Source: JACVRW01 sp963820315
Lineage (GTDB): Bacteria; Actinomycetota; Thermoleophilia; Solirubrobacterales; Thermoleophilaceae
Length of the DNA stretch: 64,000 nucleotides
Direction of reading: 5' to 3'
Assembly (NCBI GenBank): GCA_963820315.1
Contig: CAWFZK010000030.1
Location: forward strand, 62,001-126,000
A model generated the notes under the pieces. It was given only the letters and a program-made list of their open reading frames with translations. It was not told the DNA's origin and did no database searches. Of this stretch, positions 26,889-35,909 are shown in pieces (within the stretch, counting starts at the first letter, position 1; every line of letters starts with the position of its first letter). A program made the position numbers and the translations under genes.

Positions 26889-27629
26889 TCAGAGACCGGC
26901 CAGGCCCGCCACCAGGCTCGCCGCGCCGGTGCAGATCACGAGCGCCAGCGCGATTCCGAAGAAGCGCTCGCTGCCGAGGCGGCGGAAGGCGAGGGTGCCG
27001 AGGGCGTAGCCGACCACCACCACGGCCAGGAGCGGGAGCACCACGCCCGCGTCGACCGAGGGGCTGCCCTCGGCGGCGATCAGCAGCACCCAACCGGTCA
27101 GGTTGAGCGCCAGGAAGCTCGCCGCCAGCGAGGCGCGGAACTCCGACGGTCCGATCCCGTGCGCTTCGAGCCAGAGGACGATCGGCGGGCCGCTCACGCT
27201 GATCGATGTCGTGAGGGCTCCGCTCAGGAAGCCTGCGGCGAGCCCGGCGGCCCCCGGCAGCTCGGTGCGGTGGCCGCGCCCCTCAGCGGCGCGGCGCGCC
27301 GAGATCTGCAGCGCCGCCGCGCCGATCACCGCGAGGCCGACGCTGATCTGGAGAACCTCCTTCGAGAGCGTCTGCAGGAGCAGCAGGCCCGCGACCAGGC
27401 CCGGGAGGGCCGCCAGCAGCATCGGCGCGATCCGGCGCCAGTCGGCGTGCCCGCCGTCCTCGATCAGCACGAACACATTGAGGACGAGGCCGAGCGCCAG
27501 CAGGGTCGCGACCGCCTCGGTCGGGTCGAGCACCGCGAACAGCGCGGGCGAGAGCACCAGCGCGAAGCCGAAGCCGGTGGCCGCCTGGATGGAGGCGCCG
27601 GCCAGGGCGGCGAGCGCCGCCAGCAGCAT
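26889..27629 (-). CDS. TauE/SafE family membrane transporter
   Basis: 246 residues with eight hydrophobic segments in two halves. The first contains AATGFGFALVLSPALFAVLDP and the second GFLSGALTTSISVSGPPIVLW, the duplicated TauE/SafE motif. The family exports or imports sulfite, sulfoacetate or other anions; the substrate here is unknown. The ATG overlaps the pepP stop (TGATG), so it is part of the aro operon transcript. Confidence 0.9.
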   Translation of the reverse strand: MLLAALAALAGASIQAATGFGFALVLSPALFAVLDPTEAVATLLALGLVLNVFVLIEDGGHADWRRIAPMLLAALPGLVAGLLLLQTLSKEVLQISVGLAVIGAAALQISARRAAEGRGHRTELPGAAGLAAGFLSGALTTSISVSGPPIVLWLEAHGIGPSEFRASLAASFLALNLTGWVLLIAAEGSPSVDAGVVLPLLAVVVVGYALGTLAFRRLGSERFFGIALALVICTGAASLVAGLAGL

Positions 27630-28699
27630 CAGTCGATCGTCACGAGGTCCTTCGGAAAGGCGGTGAGCACCTCGGGCTCGACCTCGCCGACGATGACCAG
27701 GTCCTCGATCCGCACGCCCACCTCGCCCGGCACGTACACGCCCGGCTCGACCGTCACCGCGTTGCCGGCCTCGAGCTCGCCCTCGGCGGTCTTGGCGAGT
27801 CGCGGCGCCTCGTGGACCTCGAGCCCCACGCCGTGCCCGAGCCCGTGCCCGAAGCGGTCGCCGTGGCCCTCGGCCTCGATCATCTCGCGCGCGACGGCGT
27901 CGACTCCGGGGAGCGAGGCGCCGGGGCGCACCGCGGCGAGCGCCGCGCGCTGGGCGCGCCAGACGAGCTCGTAGGTCTCGAGCGCATCGTCGTCGAGCGG
28001 CCCCGTGGCAAGCGTGCGCGTGCAGTCGGAGCAGTAGCCGTCGACCTTCGCGCCCATGTCGATGACGACGAGCGTGTCGCGCGGGATCTCGACGTCGCGC
28101 GGCGACGCGTGCGGGAGCGCGCCGTGCGCGCCGGAGGCGACGATCGGCGGGAACGACGGGCCCTCGGCGCCGCGGTCCTCCATGAAGCGCGCGAGCGAGA
28201 TCGCCACGTCGCGCTCGGTGCGCCCGGCGAGCCCGGTCTCGCGAAGCGACTCGTAGGCCTCGTTCGCGATCTCGGCCGCCGCCCGCATCGCGGCGACCTC
28301 GGTCGAGTCCTTGATGGCGCGCAGGTCCTCGACGAGACCGCCGGCCGGCACGAGCTCGACCCCCTCGCCCGTCTTCTCGCGCAGCTTCGTGTGGGTGGCG
28401 ACGCTCATCTGGCGATCGTCGAAGCCGGCTCGCCCGCGCAGCCGCTCGGCGAACCCGGCCAGCATGTCGCGGCCGATCTCCTGCGACTCGTAGCCGCGCA
28501 CCTGCTCGGCGGCCTGCTCGACGTAGCGGAAGTCCGTCAGGAAGAGGCGCTCCTCGGGCGTGATCACGCAGGCGCCGTTCGTGCCCGTGAAGCCGGTGAG
28601 GTAGCGGACATTCACCAGGTTGGTGACGAGCAGGCAATCGAGCCCGCGCTCCTCGATCTGGACCAGGAGCCGGTCGGTCCGCGACGCCGTGTCGATCAC
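27629..28699 (-). CDS. pepP: M24B family Xaa-Pro aminopeptidase
   Basis: 356 residues. A creatinase-like N-terminal domain (LLVTNLVNVRYLTGFTGTNG) precedes the pita-bread catalytic domain with VIDMGAKVDGYCSDCTRT (two Asp ligands), GHGLGHGVGLEVHEAP (His), VTVEPGVYVPGEVGVRIEDL (two Glu). It removes N-terminal residues before proline. GTG 28699 overlaps the aroQ stop (GTGA). In many actinobacteria this gene lies between aroQ and efp; here efp is 19 kb away. Confidence 0.93.
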   Translation of the reverse strand: MIDTASRTDRLLVQIEERGLDCLLVTNLVNVRYLTGFTGTNGACVITPEERLFLTDFRYVEQAAEQVRGYESQEIGRDMLAGFAERLRGRAGFDDRQMSVATHTKLREKTGEGVELVPAGGLVEDLRAIKDSTEVAAMRAAAEIANEAYESLRETGLAGRTERDVAISLARFMEDRGAEGPSFPPIVASGAHGALPHASPRDVEIPRDTLVVIDMGAKVDGYCSDCTRTLATGPLDDDALETYELVWRAQRAALAAVRPGASLPGVDAVAREMIEAEGHGDRFGHGLGHGVGLEVHEAPRLAKTAEGELEAGNAVTVEPGVYVPGEVGVRIEDLVIVGEVEPEVLTAFPKDLVTID

Positions 28700-29133
28700 T
28701 GCATTGCCTCCTTGAGCATCTCGAGCGCCGCACGGTAGCCGTCCACGCCCTGGCCCTGCACGGCGCCCACGCAGAGGTCGCGGATCACCGACACCCGGCG
28801 CCACTCCTCGCGCTCGTCGACGGCAGAGAGGTGGACCTCGACGGCCGGCAGGCCGCTGAGCTCGAGCGCGTCGTGGATCGCCCACGAGTAGTGGGTCCAG
28901 GCGCCCGGGTTGAGGATGAGCCCGTCCGCGCGCTCCCCGGCCCGGTGCAGGAACTCGCAGTACTCGCCCTCGTGGTTCGACTGGTAGAAGCTCGGCTCCA
29001 GCCCGAGCTCGCGCGCGTGATCCTGGATCCTCACCTCCAGCTCCGGCAACGTGAGCCCTCCGTAGTGCGCCTTGTCGCGGCGGCCGAGCACGTCGAAGTT
29101 GACGCCGTGCAGCACGTCCACGCGCTCGTTCAT
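28696..29133 (-). CDS. aroQ: type II 3-dehydroquinate dehydratase, variant active-site motifs
   Basis: 145 residues, the normal size. The lid motif reads HGVNFDVLGRRDKAHYGGLTL (Arg and Tyr kept, but the usual GPNLNxLG is GVNFDVLG). YQSNHEGEYCE, ILNPGAWTHYSWAIHDAL and VEVHLSAVDEREEWR follow: the catalytic His is kept, but the Asn of the usual HLSN is Ala. It dehydrates 3-dehydroquinate in the shikimate pathway. It overlaps aroKB by 4 bases on one side and pepP by 3 on the other. Confidence 0.88.
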   Translation of the reverse strand: MNERVDVLHGVNFDVLGRRDKAHYGGLTLPELEVRIQDHARELGLEPSFYQSNHEGEYCEFLHRAGERADGLILNPGAWTHYSWAIHDALELSGLPAVEVHLSAVDEREEWRRVSVIRDLCVGAVQGQGVDGYRAALEMLKEAMQ

Positions 29134-30647
29134 CCGGCGTGCACCTCCTCGACAGCGGCACGCAGCGCGGCCGCATCCGGTTCGTGCCCGGGCGTGACGA
29201 CGCCGGGGGCCTCGACCAGCACGAACGGCACCTTCCCGCCCGTGCGCTTCTTGTCGCGCCCGATCAGCTCGAGCACGTCTTCTACGCTCGCGCCGTCGAA
29301 GCTGAGCGGCAGGCCGCGTGCTTCGAGCAGCCCGGCCACCTCGGTGCGAAGCGCGTCGCGGCCCGACAGGCGCAGCGCCGCGAGCAGGCCGATGCCGACC
29401 GCCTCGCCGTGGCGGTAGCGCGAGTACGAGGTGGCCGCCTCGATCGCGTGGCCGACCGTGTGGCCGAGGTTCAGCACCTGGCGCCGGCCCGCGTCGCGCT
29501 CGTCCGCGGCCACCACCGCGAGCTTGGTGCGAACGCAGCCCAGGATCACGTCCACGTCCGGATCCTCGCCCCGGCGCACGCGCGCCCACAGCGGCCCGCC
29601 TGCGATCAGCGCGGTCTTCACGACCTCCACGAACCCGGCAGCGTGCTCCTCGCGCGGCAGCGTGTCGAGCAGGGCCGGGTCGCACAACACGGCCGCCGGC
29701 TGGTGGAAGGCTCCCGCGTAGTTCTTACCCTCGGGCAGGTCGACGCCGGTCTTGCCGCCATAGGCCGAGTCGACCTGAGCGACGAGCGTCGTCGGCACCT
29801 GCACGTGCGCCATGCCGCGCTGGTAGACGGCGGCGCAGAAGCCGGCCACGTCCCCGACGACGCCGCCTCCGACCGCCACGACGACGTCGGAGCGCTCGGC
29901 GCCCGCCCGCGCCAGCGCGCGCAGCACCTCCTCGGCCCCGGCGAGCGTCTTGTGGCGCTCGCCGGCGGGAACCACGATCCGCTCGTCGCCGGCGAACGCC
30001 ACTGCTCGCGCCACGTTCTCGTCGGTCACGACGAAGCGCGTTCCGTTGCGCGGGTGGAAGAAGCCCGACGCGACCAGGCCGGAGCCGAGGAAGACCGGGT
30101 ACTCGCCCGATGCCGCCGCGGCCCAGACGAGCCGCGTCCCGGCGGGCGCCTCCGCGAGCGCCTCGAGCGCCGGCAGCGTCCGGCGGATGCCCTCGCGCTC
30201 GCCCGGGGGCACGATCACGTCCGCCATCGACTCGTACGAGGCGACCCGATCGGAGTGCAGGCGCGCGAACCGCTCCGGGTCGCGGGCGAGCGGGCGGCCG
30301 TGGTTCGACGCCCGCCGCCAGGCCTCCTCGGGCTCGACCTCGAGGTGGACGACGGTGTGGGCGGCGAGCGCGTCGCGCACGCGCGCCGAGCCGAGGGCGC
30401 CGCCGCCGAGCGCGATCACGCGCGCATCGGGCCGCTCCAGCAGCTCGAGCACCACCTCCTCCTCGTGCGCGCGAAAAGCCGGCTCGCCCTCTCGGTCGAA
30501 GAAGCTCTCGATCGGCTCGCCGAGGCGCTGCTCGAGCGCGCGGTCGGAGTCGAGCGGCTCGACCCCCAGCCCGGCGGCCAGGACGCGGGCGCCGGTCGAC
30601 TTGCCGGCCCCCATGAAGCCCACTAGGACGTAGGCGCCGCCGGCTAT
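29130..30647 (-). CDS. aroKB: fused shikimate kinase - 3-dehydroquinate synthase (AroK-AroB)
   Basis: About 505 residues. Residues about 1-165 are shikimate kinase: VLVGFMGAGKSTGARVLAAG (Walker A), DSDRALEQRLGE, FRAHEEEVVLELL and IALGGGAL. Residues about 170-505 are dehydroquinate synthase: VAVGGGVVGDVAGFCAAVYQRG, VPTTLVAQVDSAYGGKTGVD, AGFVEVVKTALI, LNLGHTVGHAIE, RHGEAVGIGL. The start is odd: no ATG, GTG or TTG precedes the P-loop strand. ATA at 30647 overlaps the aroC stop (ATAG) where ATGA would be usual; GTG 30623 would cut the first strand. The domains carry pathway steps 5 and 2. Confidence 0.92.
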   Translation of the reverse strand: MAGGAYVLVGFMGAGKSTGARVLAAGLGVEPLDSDRALEQRLGEPIESFFDREGEPAFRAHEEEVVLELLERPDARVIALGGGALGSARVRDALAAHTVVHLEVEPEEAWRRASNHGRPLARDPERFARLHSDRVASYESMADVIVPPGEREGIRRTLPALEALAEAPAGTRLVWAAAASGEYPVFLGSGLVASGFFHPRNGTRFVVTDENVARAVAFAGDERIVVPAGERHKTLAGAEEVLRALARAGAERSDVVVAVGGGVVGDVAGFCAAVYQRGMAHVQVPTTLVAQVDSAYGGKTGVDLPEGKNYAGAFHQPAAVLCDPALLDTLPREEHAAGFVEVVKTALIAGGPLWARVRRGEDPDVDVILGCVRTKLAVVAADERDAGRRQVLNLGHTVGHAIEAATSYSRYRHGEAVGIGLLAALRLSGRDALRTEVAGLLEARGLPLSFDGASVEDVLELIGRDKKRTGGKVPFVLVEAPGVVTPGHEPDAAALRAAVEEVHAG

Positions 30648-31820
30648 GCGCGCCTCCAGCCGATCCGCTCCCTGTAGGCGGCCAGCGCGGCCCGCGCGTC
30701 GTCGATGTGGTCGCCCCCGAACTTGTCGCGGTAGGCGCCGGCGAGCACGAGCGCGACCATCGCCTCGCCGACGACCCCGGCAGCCGGGACGGTGCACGAG
30801 TCGGTCCGCTCGCGCAGCGCCTGGGCGGGCTCCTTGGTCTCCGTGTCGACGGAGCGCAGCGGCTTCGTGAGCGTCGGCAGCGGCTTCATGGCGCCCGACA
30901 CGATCAGCGGGTCGCCCGTCGTCATGCCGCCCTCGAGCCCGCCCGCGCGGTTCGTCTCGCGGAAGTAGCCGCGCTCCTCGGAGAAGAAGATCTCGTCGTG
31001 GGCGAGCGAGCCGACGCGCTCGGCGAGCGCGAAGCCGTCGCCGATCGCGACGCCCTTCAACGCGTGAATCGACATCACCGCCGCGGCGAGGCGGCCGTCG
31101 AGACGCTGTTCCCAGGACATGTACGAGCCGATCCCCGGCACGAGCCCGAAGGCGATCACGGAGAACACGCCACCGAGCGACTCGTTCGCCTTGCGGGCGG
31201 CGTCGATCTCGGCCACCATCGCCTCGCTCGCGGCTGCCGTCGAGGCAGCGCACGGGCGACTCGTCGACGCCCTCGAAGTCCTCCGGCCGCAGGCCCTCGC
31301 GCCCGGGCGCGGTGACGCTGCCGATGCGCGTGACGTGCGAGCGCACCTCGACGCCGAGCGCGCGCAGGAACGCCTTCGCGAGCGCTCCGGCGGCCACGCG
31401 CGCCGCCGTCTCGCGTGCCGACGCGCGCTCGAGCACGTTGCGCACGTCGCTGAAGCCGTACTTCAGGATGCCGGCGAGATCGGCGTGGCCGGGGCGCGGC
31501 AGGTGGACCTCCGCCACCTCCGCGTCGACCGGCCACGGGTTCATCCGCTCCTCCCAGTTCTGGTAGTCGCGATTCACGATCCGCAGCGAGACGGGGCTGC
31601 CGAGCGTGCGCCCGTGGCGAACGCCCGAGGTCACGTCGGCGCGATCCTTCTCGATCTTCATGCGCCCGCCGCGCCCGTGCCCGAGCTGGCGCCGGGCGAG
31701 GTCGCGGTCGATGTCCTCGGGCGCGAGCTCGAGGCCGGCGGGGAGGCCCTCGACGATCGCCGTGAGCCCGGGACCGTGCGATTCCCCTGCAGTTACAAAG
31801 CGAAATGACAAAGCGCCCAC
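30644..31820 (-). CDS. aroC: chorismate synthase, broken by a 1-base insertion near 31237
   Basis: The 5' frame gives FRFVTAGESHGPGLTAIVEG, LARRQLGHGRGGRMKIEKD, HADLAGILKYGFSDVRNVLE and ARETAARVAAGALA, all typical of AroC. The 3' frame gives GLVPGIGSYMSWEQRLDGRL, FFSEERGYFRETNRAGGLEGG and MKPLPTLTKPLRSVD. Removing one G near 31237 joins CLDAAASEAMVAEIDAARKA into a product of about 391 residues, the normal length. AroC makes chorismate from EPSP with reduced FMN. The start is GTG 31820 or TTG 31811. Because it is normally essential, the break is probably a sequence error. Confidence 0.93.
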
Positions 31821-31867
31821 ACCCTACTCAGAGCCGATGCTCACCACCTGGCAAGCTCGGGAAACCA

Positions 31868-32542
31868 ATGGACAGATCGCCCGACAGGACCGAGCCCGAT
31901 CCGGGACAACTGCTCACCGCCCTCACGACCGAGCACTTCACGCTTCAGGGCGCCAGATCGCAGACGATGAGCGAGAGCTCGGCGCGCGCGTCCGTGTACG
32001 TCTTCTCAGTGTCGAGCGCACTGGTCGCGCTCGGGTTCGTAGGACAGACCTCCGAAGTGGGCGACGCGTTCAACGCGTTCGCGCTCACCGTGTTGCCGAC
32101 TCTGTACCTGCTCGGGTGCGTGACCTTCGTGCGCCTCGTCGAGTGCGGGCTGGAGGACTTCCGCTATGGGATGGCGATCAACCGGATTCGCCACTACTAC
32201 AAGGATGTGGCCGGCGACCGCGCCGACCTCTTCCTGCTCTCCGGGCACGACGACGGGACCGGCGTGTTCGCGAACATGGGGCTCTTCACGGAGAACCGGA
32301 GCCCCATCTTCGCGTTCTCGACCGCGGTTGCGGTGATCAACGGTGTCGTCGGCGGAGCGGCCCTCGCGATCGCTCTCGGCGCGGCGCTCGATGCTCCACT
32401 CGGGCTCGCCGTCGGCGTCGGCGCGGTGGCGGCGATCATCTCGGTGGTGGCGTGGGTGCGCCACGCGGATCGCCTGCTCGACACCGGGGCCGCGCGCGAC
32501 ACGCCGCTCTTCCCGACGCCCGCCTCGGAGCGCCGCTCCTGA
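31868..32542 (+). CDS. four-helix membrane protein, function unknown
   Basis: 224 residues from ATG 31868 (MDRSPDRTEP). A polar N-terminus is followed by hydrophobic segments near 45-62 and 72-92, a loop with MAINRIRHYYKDVAG and VFANMGLFTENRSP, and two more at about 145-190. I recognise no family. It is the only plus-strand gene between the aro and pil operons and is divergent from aroC. An alternative ATG 31805 would overlap aroC. Confidence 0.72.
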   Translation: MDRSPDRTEPDPGQLLTALTTEHFTLQGARSQTMSESSARASVYVFSVSSALVALGFVGQTSEVGDAFNAFALTVLPTLYLLGCVTFVRLVECGLEDFRYGMAINRIRHYYKDVAGDRADLFLLSGHDDGTGVFANMGLFTENRSPIFAFSTAVAVINGVVGGAALAIALGAALDAPLGLAVGVGAVAAIISVVAWVRHADRLLDTGAARDTPLFPTPASERRS

Positions 32543-32590
32543 GCGCCCCCGGCGGCGCCTGGCCGCCGGGAGAAGCTCGGAGGAGTCGGC

Positions 32591-33977
32591 TCAGCCGGCA
32601 GGCGTGACCGGGTGTACGTCGGGATAGCCGGCGGGCGGGTTGGGCCCGACCGGGGGCACCTCGTCGCTCTTGTAGTAGCCGAACGGCGGGTGCGAGTGGC
32701 AGCGCTCTGAGTTGAACGGCTTGCACGGGTTGAACGGGTTCGTGTAGGCCCAGGGGTTGACCGCCGGGTCGGTGAGGATCGCGCCCAGCATCCAGTCGAC
32801 CGGGCGATTCACCTCGAACTGGTTGCTCAGCCCGTCGTGGTCGTTGTCGTCGAGCCCGTCGACCACACCGTCGCCGTCCATGTCGGGATCGGTGTGGGCG
32901 TTGTACCAGGGCGCCGTGTCCTCGTTGTCGAGGAAGTCGAGGTCCGGGTACTTGGACTCCTTGGGCTCGTTCTCGCCGTCGTGCTGGGCGGGCCACCACT
33001 CCTCGGTCATGCGGCCGCGAACCTCGTCCCAGTTGCCCAGGCCGTCGGCGTCGGCGTCGCGCTCGTCGTCCGAGAGCACGCCGTTCTGGTCGATGTCGAG
33101 CACCCAGCCCAGCAGGCCACCCGGCGCCGACGGCGGCGGCGAGTCGACCGAGCGCTGCAGGCCGTCGCTGTAGACGAGGCCCGCGAGCGCCCCCGGCCGT
33201 CCCGGGCCGGCCGACGCCGTCGCTCGAGTAGCCGAGCCAGAGCAGGAACTCCTCGCGCAGCTTCAGGCCGTCGCCGTCGTAGTCCGTGCCGGCGGGCGTG
33301 CCGTCGGCCGGGTCGAGCGGGTTCGGGTAGGGCCGCTTGCCGGGGTACGGAAGCGGCAGCGTGCGCGGGTAGTGGTTCAGGTCGACGGCCGCCTGGTACT
33401 CGTAGCCGTCCTCGACCGAGTCACCGTCGGTGTCCGCGATGCACGGATCGAGCTTGAGCTGCGCCTCGAGGGCGTTCGAAAGCAGGTCGCCGTCGTAGTC
33501 CTGGCCGGGGCAGCCGCTGGCGCCACCGCCGCCGCCGCCATTCGGGCCCGAGCCCGAGTTGGCCGGCACGACCACCGGCGAGAGCCGGCGCGACGTGAAC
33601 TTGCTGAACTTGCCGGCGAGCACGCGCAGCTTGAAGCGGGTCGGCTTGGGCGCGCCCGAGCTCTTCGCGACGAGCCGCGCGACGGCCGGCGGCACCGTCA
33701 CCACCAGCTTCGAGCGGCTCGCGCGGCGCGGCTTCGCGAACGCGCTGCGGCCGTCGGGGCCGCGGAAGATCACGGTGTTCTTCGACCGGGCCGGCTTGAA
33801 GTGGCGGCCGCGGATCGTGAGCAGGGCTCCGACGCGCACGCGCATCGGGGTGACGCGCGTGATCGTGGGCGTCGAGGCCTTGCTGCCCTTCTTGGACGGG
33901 GCGGCGCCCGCGCCCGCGGGCAGCATCAACACCGCCGCGGAGGCGAGCGCCAGGCAGATGAGGATGGTGCGTCGCAT
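32591..33977 (-). CDS. exported IPT/TIG and calcium-repeat (thrombospondin type 3-like) protein, frameshift near 33193
   Basis: Signal peptide ILICLALASAAVLMLPAGAGA, then an IPT/TIG-like domain (ITRVTPMRVRVGALLTIRG, about 38-125), a Gly-rich linker, and Asp-rich calcium loops DYDGDLLSNALE and DTDGDSVEDGYEY. After the break the second frame continues with VLDIDQNGVLSDDERDADAD, DPDMDGDGVVDGLDDNDHDG and a C-terminus rich in Pro and aromatic residues. An extra G in the G-run near 33193 explains the break; the repaired product is about 461 residues. It ends the pilus operon, suggesting a cell-surface adhesin or pilus-associated protein. Confidence 0.8.
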
Positions 33978-33986
33978 GGCTTCTCC

Positions 33987-34937
33987 CTATCGGCGGTCGC
34001 TGTTGCTGTTTGAGTCTTCGAGCTTGTCGCTGGCCACTACGACGAGGTCGGCGAGCATGAGCGGCTCGAAACGCCGCGGGCTGCCGACCGACGCGTTGGC
34101 GCGGGCGCCCTCGGCCTTGCCGGCCTTGGCACCCACGGCGCCGGGCTCCACCTTGACCTTGCGGATCTCGTCGACGCGCACGGTGTAGCTGTCGCCGTCC
34201 TCCTGCGTGAAGACGTGCTCGGAGCCCGGGCCGACGTACGCGAACGCGCACTGCTTGCCGCTCGGCTTGCAGGTGCCCTCACCCGCGGCCTTGAGCGTCG
34301 AGTCGACCATGAAGACCGCGTTGCCGCCGTCCGCCGTCACGCCCATCGCGATGAGGAGCGGCGAGGACTGGTTCGGGAGCATGTCGAGCTTCTCCATGCC
34401 CTTGATCCGGCGCGTGCGCCCGTTGGCCGTGAAGGTCACGTCGACGACGTACTTGTAGACCGTGGTGGTCGGCTCGCCGCCGTCGTCCGGCGGGGTCGTC
34501 CCACCGCCGTCCGAGGGCGGGGTCGAGCCACCGCTGGTCGAGCCGCCGTCGTCGGACTTGCCGCCCGAGCCGGAGCCGGCGTCGCCGGCCTGGGACTGGT
34601 CGGACGGTCCCGCCTGTGAGCTGGAACCCGTCTGATCCTTGGAGGCCTCGACGATCTTCTTCGGCGGCTTGAAGGGGTTGGATGGATCGAAGACGCCGAG
34701 CGTGGAGCCGGAGGCGTCCACCTCGGTCGAGTCGAGCGTCACCTGCGCGAGCTGGCCGTTCTCTTCGTTCTCCTCAGCCGCCGCCGGGGTCTCCAGCGCG
34801 GGCGGCGGGCTCGGGTCGTCGGCCGGCTTGGCGAGCAGGACGGGCACGGCGACGAGCGCCGCCAGAAGCAACACGGCCACGGGCCAGAGGCGCTTCTCGC
34901 GCAGGTCGTGCCAGAGATCGAGAGCGAAGGCTTTCAT
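33987..34937 (-). CDS. pilus-operon inner-membrane protein with Ser/Gly/Pro linker (PilP position)
   Basis: 316 residues. A short cytosolic N-terminus and one membrane helix (about 19-36), then a long disordered linker rich in Ser, Gly, Asp and Pro (about 90-155), and a small beta domain (VYKYVVDVTFTANGRTRRIK, LPNQSSPLLIAMGVT, CKPSGKQCAFAYVGPGSEH). The FDPSNPFKPP motif before the linker recalls PilP/GspC-type periplasmic partners. It is 9 bases downstream of pilO, so it occupies the PilP slot; homology to PilP is not demonstrated. Confidence 0.75.
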   Translation of the reverse strand: MKAFALDLWHDLREKRLWPVAVLLLAALVAVPVLLAKPADDPSPPPALETPAAAEENEENGQLAQVTLDSTEVDASGSTLGVFDPSNPFKPPKKIVEASKDQTGSSSQAGPSDQSQAGDAGSGSGGKSDDGGSTSGGSTPPSDGGGTTPPDDGGEPTTTVYKYVVDVTFTANGRTRRIKGMEKLDMLPNQSSPLLIAMGVTADGGNAVFMVDSTLKAAGEGTCKPSGKQCAFAYVGPGSEHVFTQEDGDSYTVRVDEIRKVKVEPGAVGAKAGKAEGARANASVGSPRRFEPLMLADLVVVASDKLEDSNSNSDRR

Positions 34938-34946
34938 GACAGGTCC

Positions 34947-35909
34947 TTACGGAGTCGCGACTGCGGTCGGGGTGGGAGCCGTGGGCGCGGGGTCGGTGGG
35001 CTCGCTGGGCGAGCTCGCAGGCGTCGTCGTGGGCGGCCCCTGCGGACTCGCGCCGGCAGTCGTGCCTTCCACCTTCGGCGACAGGTAGATCGTCGCCGTC
35101 AGCTCAGCCTTGATCTTCGGGAAGACGGTCTGATCGCTCGAGTAATTGACGCCCTCGATCGTGATCAGGCGCCCGCCGACGGCCACGTTGGTTCCCGCGA
35201 CGCGCACGAACCGCTTCACGTCGTGGAAGAAGTCGGCCAGGTTGAAGAAGTCGCCGACGAACTCGAGCTCGAGCGGCACGGTCTCGAGGCCGGCCGGGGA
35301 GACCCCCGCGGCGGCGGGGTCAGCCGGCGTCGCAGCGCCGCCACCGACCGGGAGGCCCTGTCCAGTGGACGTCGAGGTCTGCGCGTCGGCCGGGTCGACG
35401 CCCGACTGCTCGGCTGCCTGGCTGCGCTGGTCGGACTCTGCCGCGGCGGTGTTGGCCGCCTCGGCAGCCGTGCCGGGCGCGCTCTGCGCGGGCGCGCCAC
35501 CCGCATCGACGGGAGTCGTGCCCTCGGTGCTGCCGTCGGTGGACGGCGCCGGCTCGGGCGCAACCACCTGCGTGCGCTCGCCGGTCGTAATCTTGGTGAA
35601 GTGGATGCTGGTCCCCTCGGCGGCCGCCTCAAGCTGCACGAGGAGGCTCGGCATGTCGACCTGCGCGGGGATGGCCTTGCCGAGCCGGACGATCTCGCCA
35701 TAGTCCGCCGCGTAGTCGGTCTGGGCGGCGCTCGCCTGTTCGACCTGGACCTGCGCGGCGTCGCGCCGCTCCTCCTGCTGGACGGCCTCCTGCTCGGCCT
35801 TTGCCGCCTCGTCGCGCATGGGCGAGAGGAGCAGGAACCAGAAGGCTCCCAGGATTGCGATCGGCACGATGACGAGCAGCAGCTTCTTGTCGCGATCGCT
35901 CAGGCTCAT
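34947..35909 (-). CDS. pilO: type IV pilus assembly protein PilO-like
   Basis: 320 residues. N-terminal membrane helix (about 9-27, LLLVIVPIAILGAFWFLLL), a coiled coil rich in Ala, Glu and Gln (about 30-75), then PilO-like ferredoxin-fold stretches (ISFTKITTG-like IHFTKITTGE, VPLELEFVGDFFNLADFFHD) interrupted by a long low-complexity insert (about 125-190). PilO pairs with PilN and links the cytoplasmic PilM ring to the envelope. Overlaps pilN by 4 bases. Confidence 0.88.
   Translation of the reverse strand: MSLSDRDKKLLLVIVPIAILGAFWFLLLSPMRDEAAKAEQEAVQQEERRDAAQVQVEQASAAQTDYAADYGEIVRLGKAIPAQVDMPSLLVQLEAAAEGTSIHFTKITTGERTQVVAPEPAPSTDGSTEGTTPVDAGGAPAQSAPGTAAEAANTAAAESDQRSQAAEQSGVDPADAQTSTSTGQGLPVGGGAATPADPAAAGVSPAGLETVPLELEFVGDFFNLADFFHDVKRFVRVAGTNVAVGGRLITIEGVNYSSDQTVFPKIKAELTATIYLSPKVEGTTAGASPQGPPTTTPASSPSEPTDPAPTAPTPTAVATP

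Noticed and set aside
27474..27490. Partial SOS-like sequence CGAACACATTGAGG
   Set aside because: The second half-site GTTCG is absent and it lies inside tauE.
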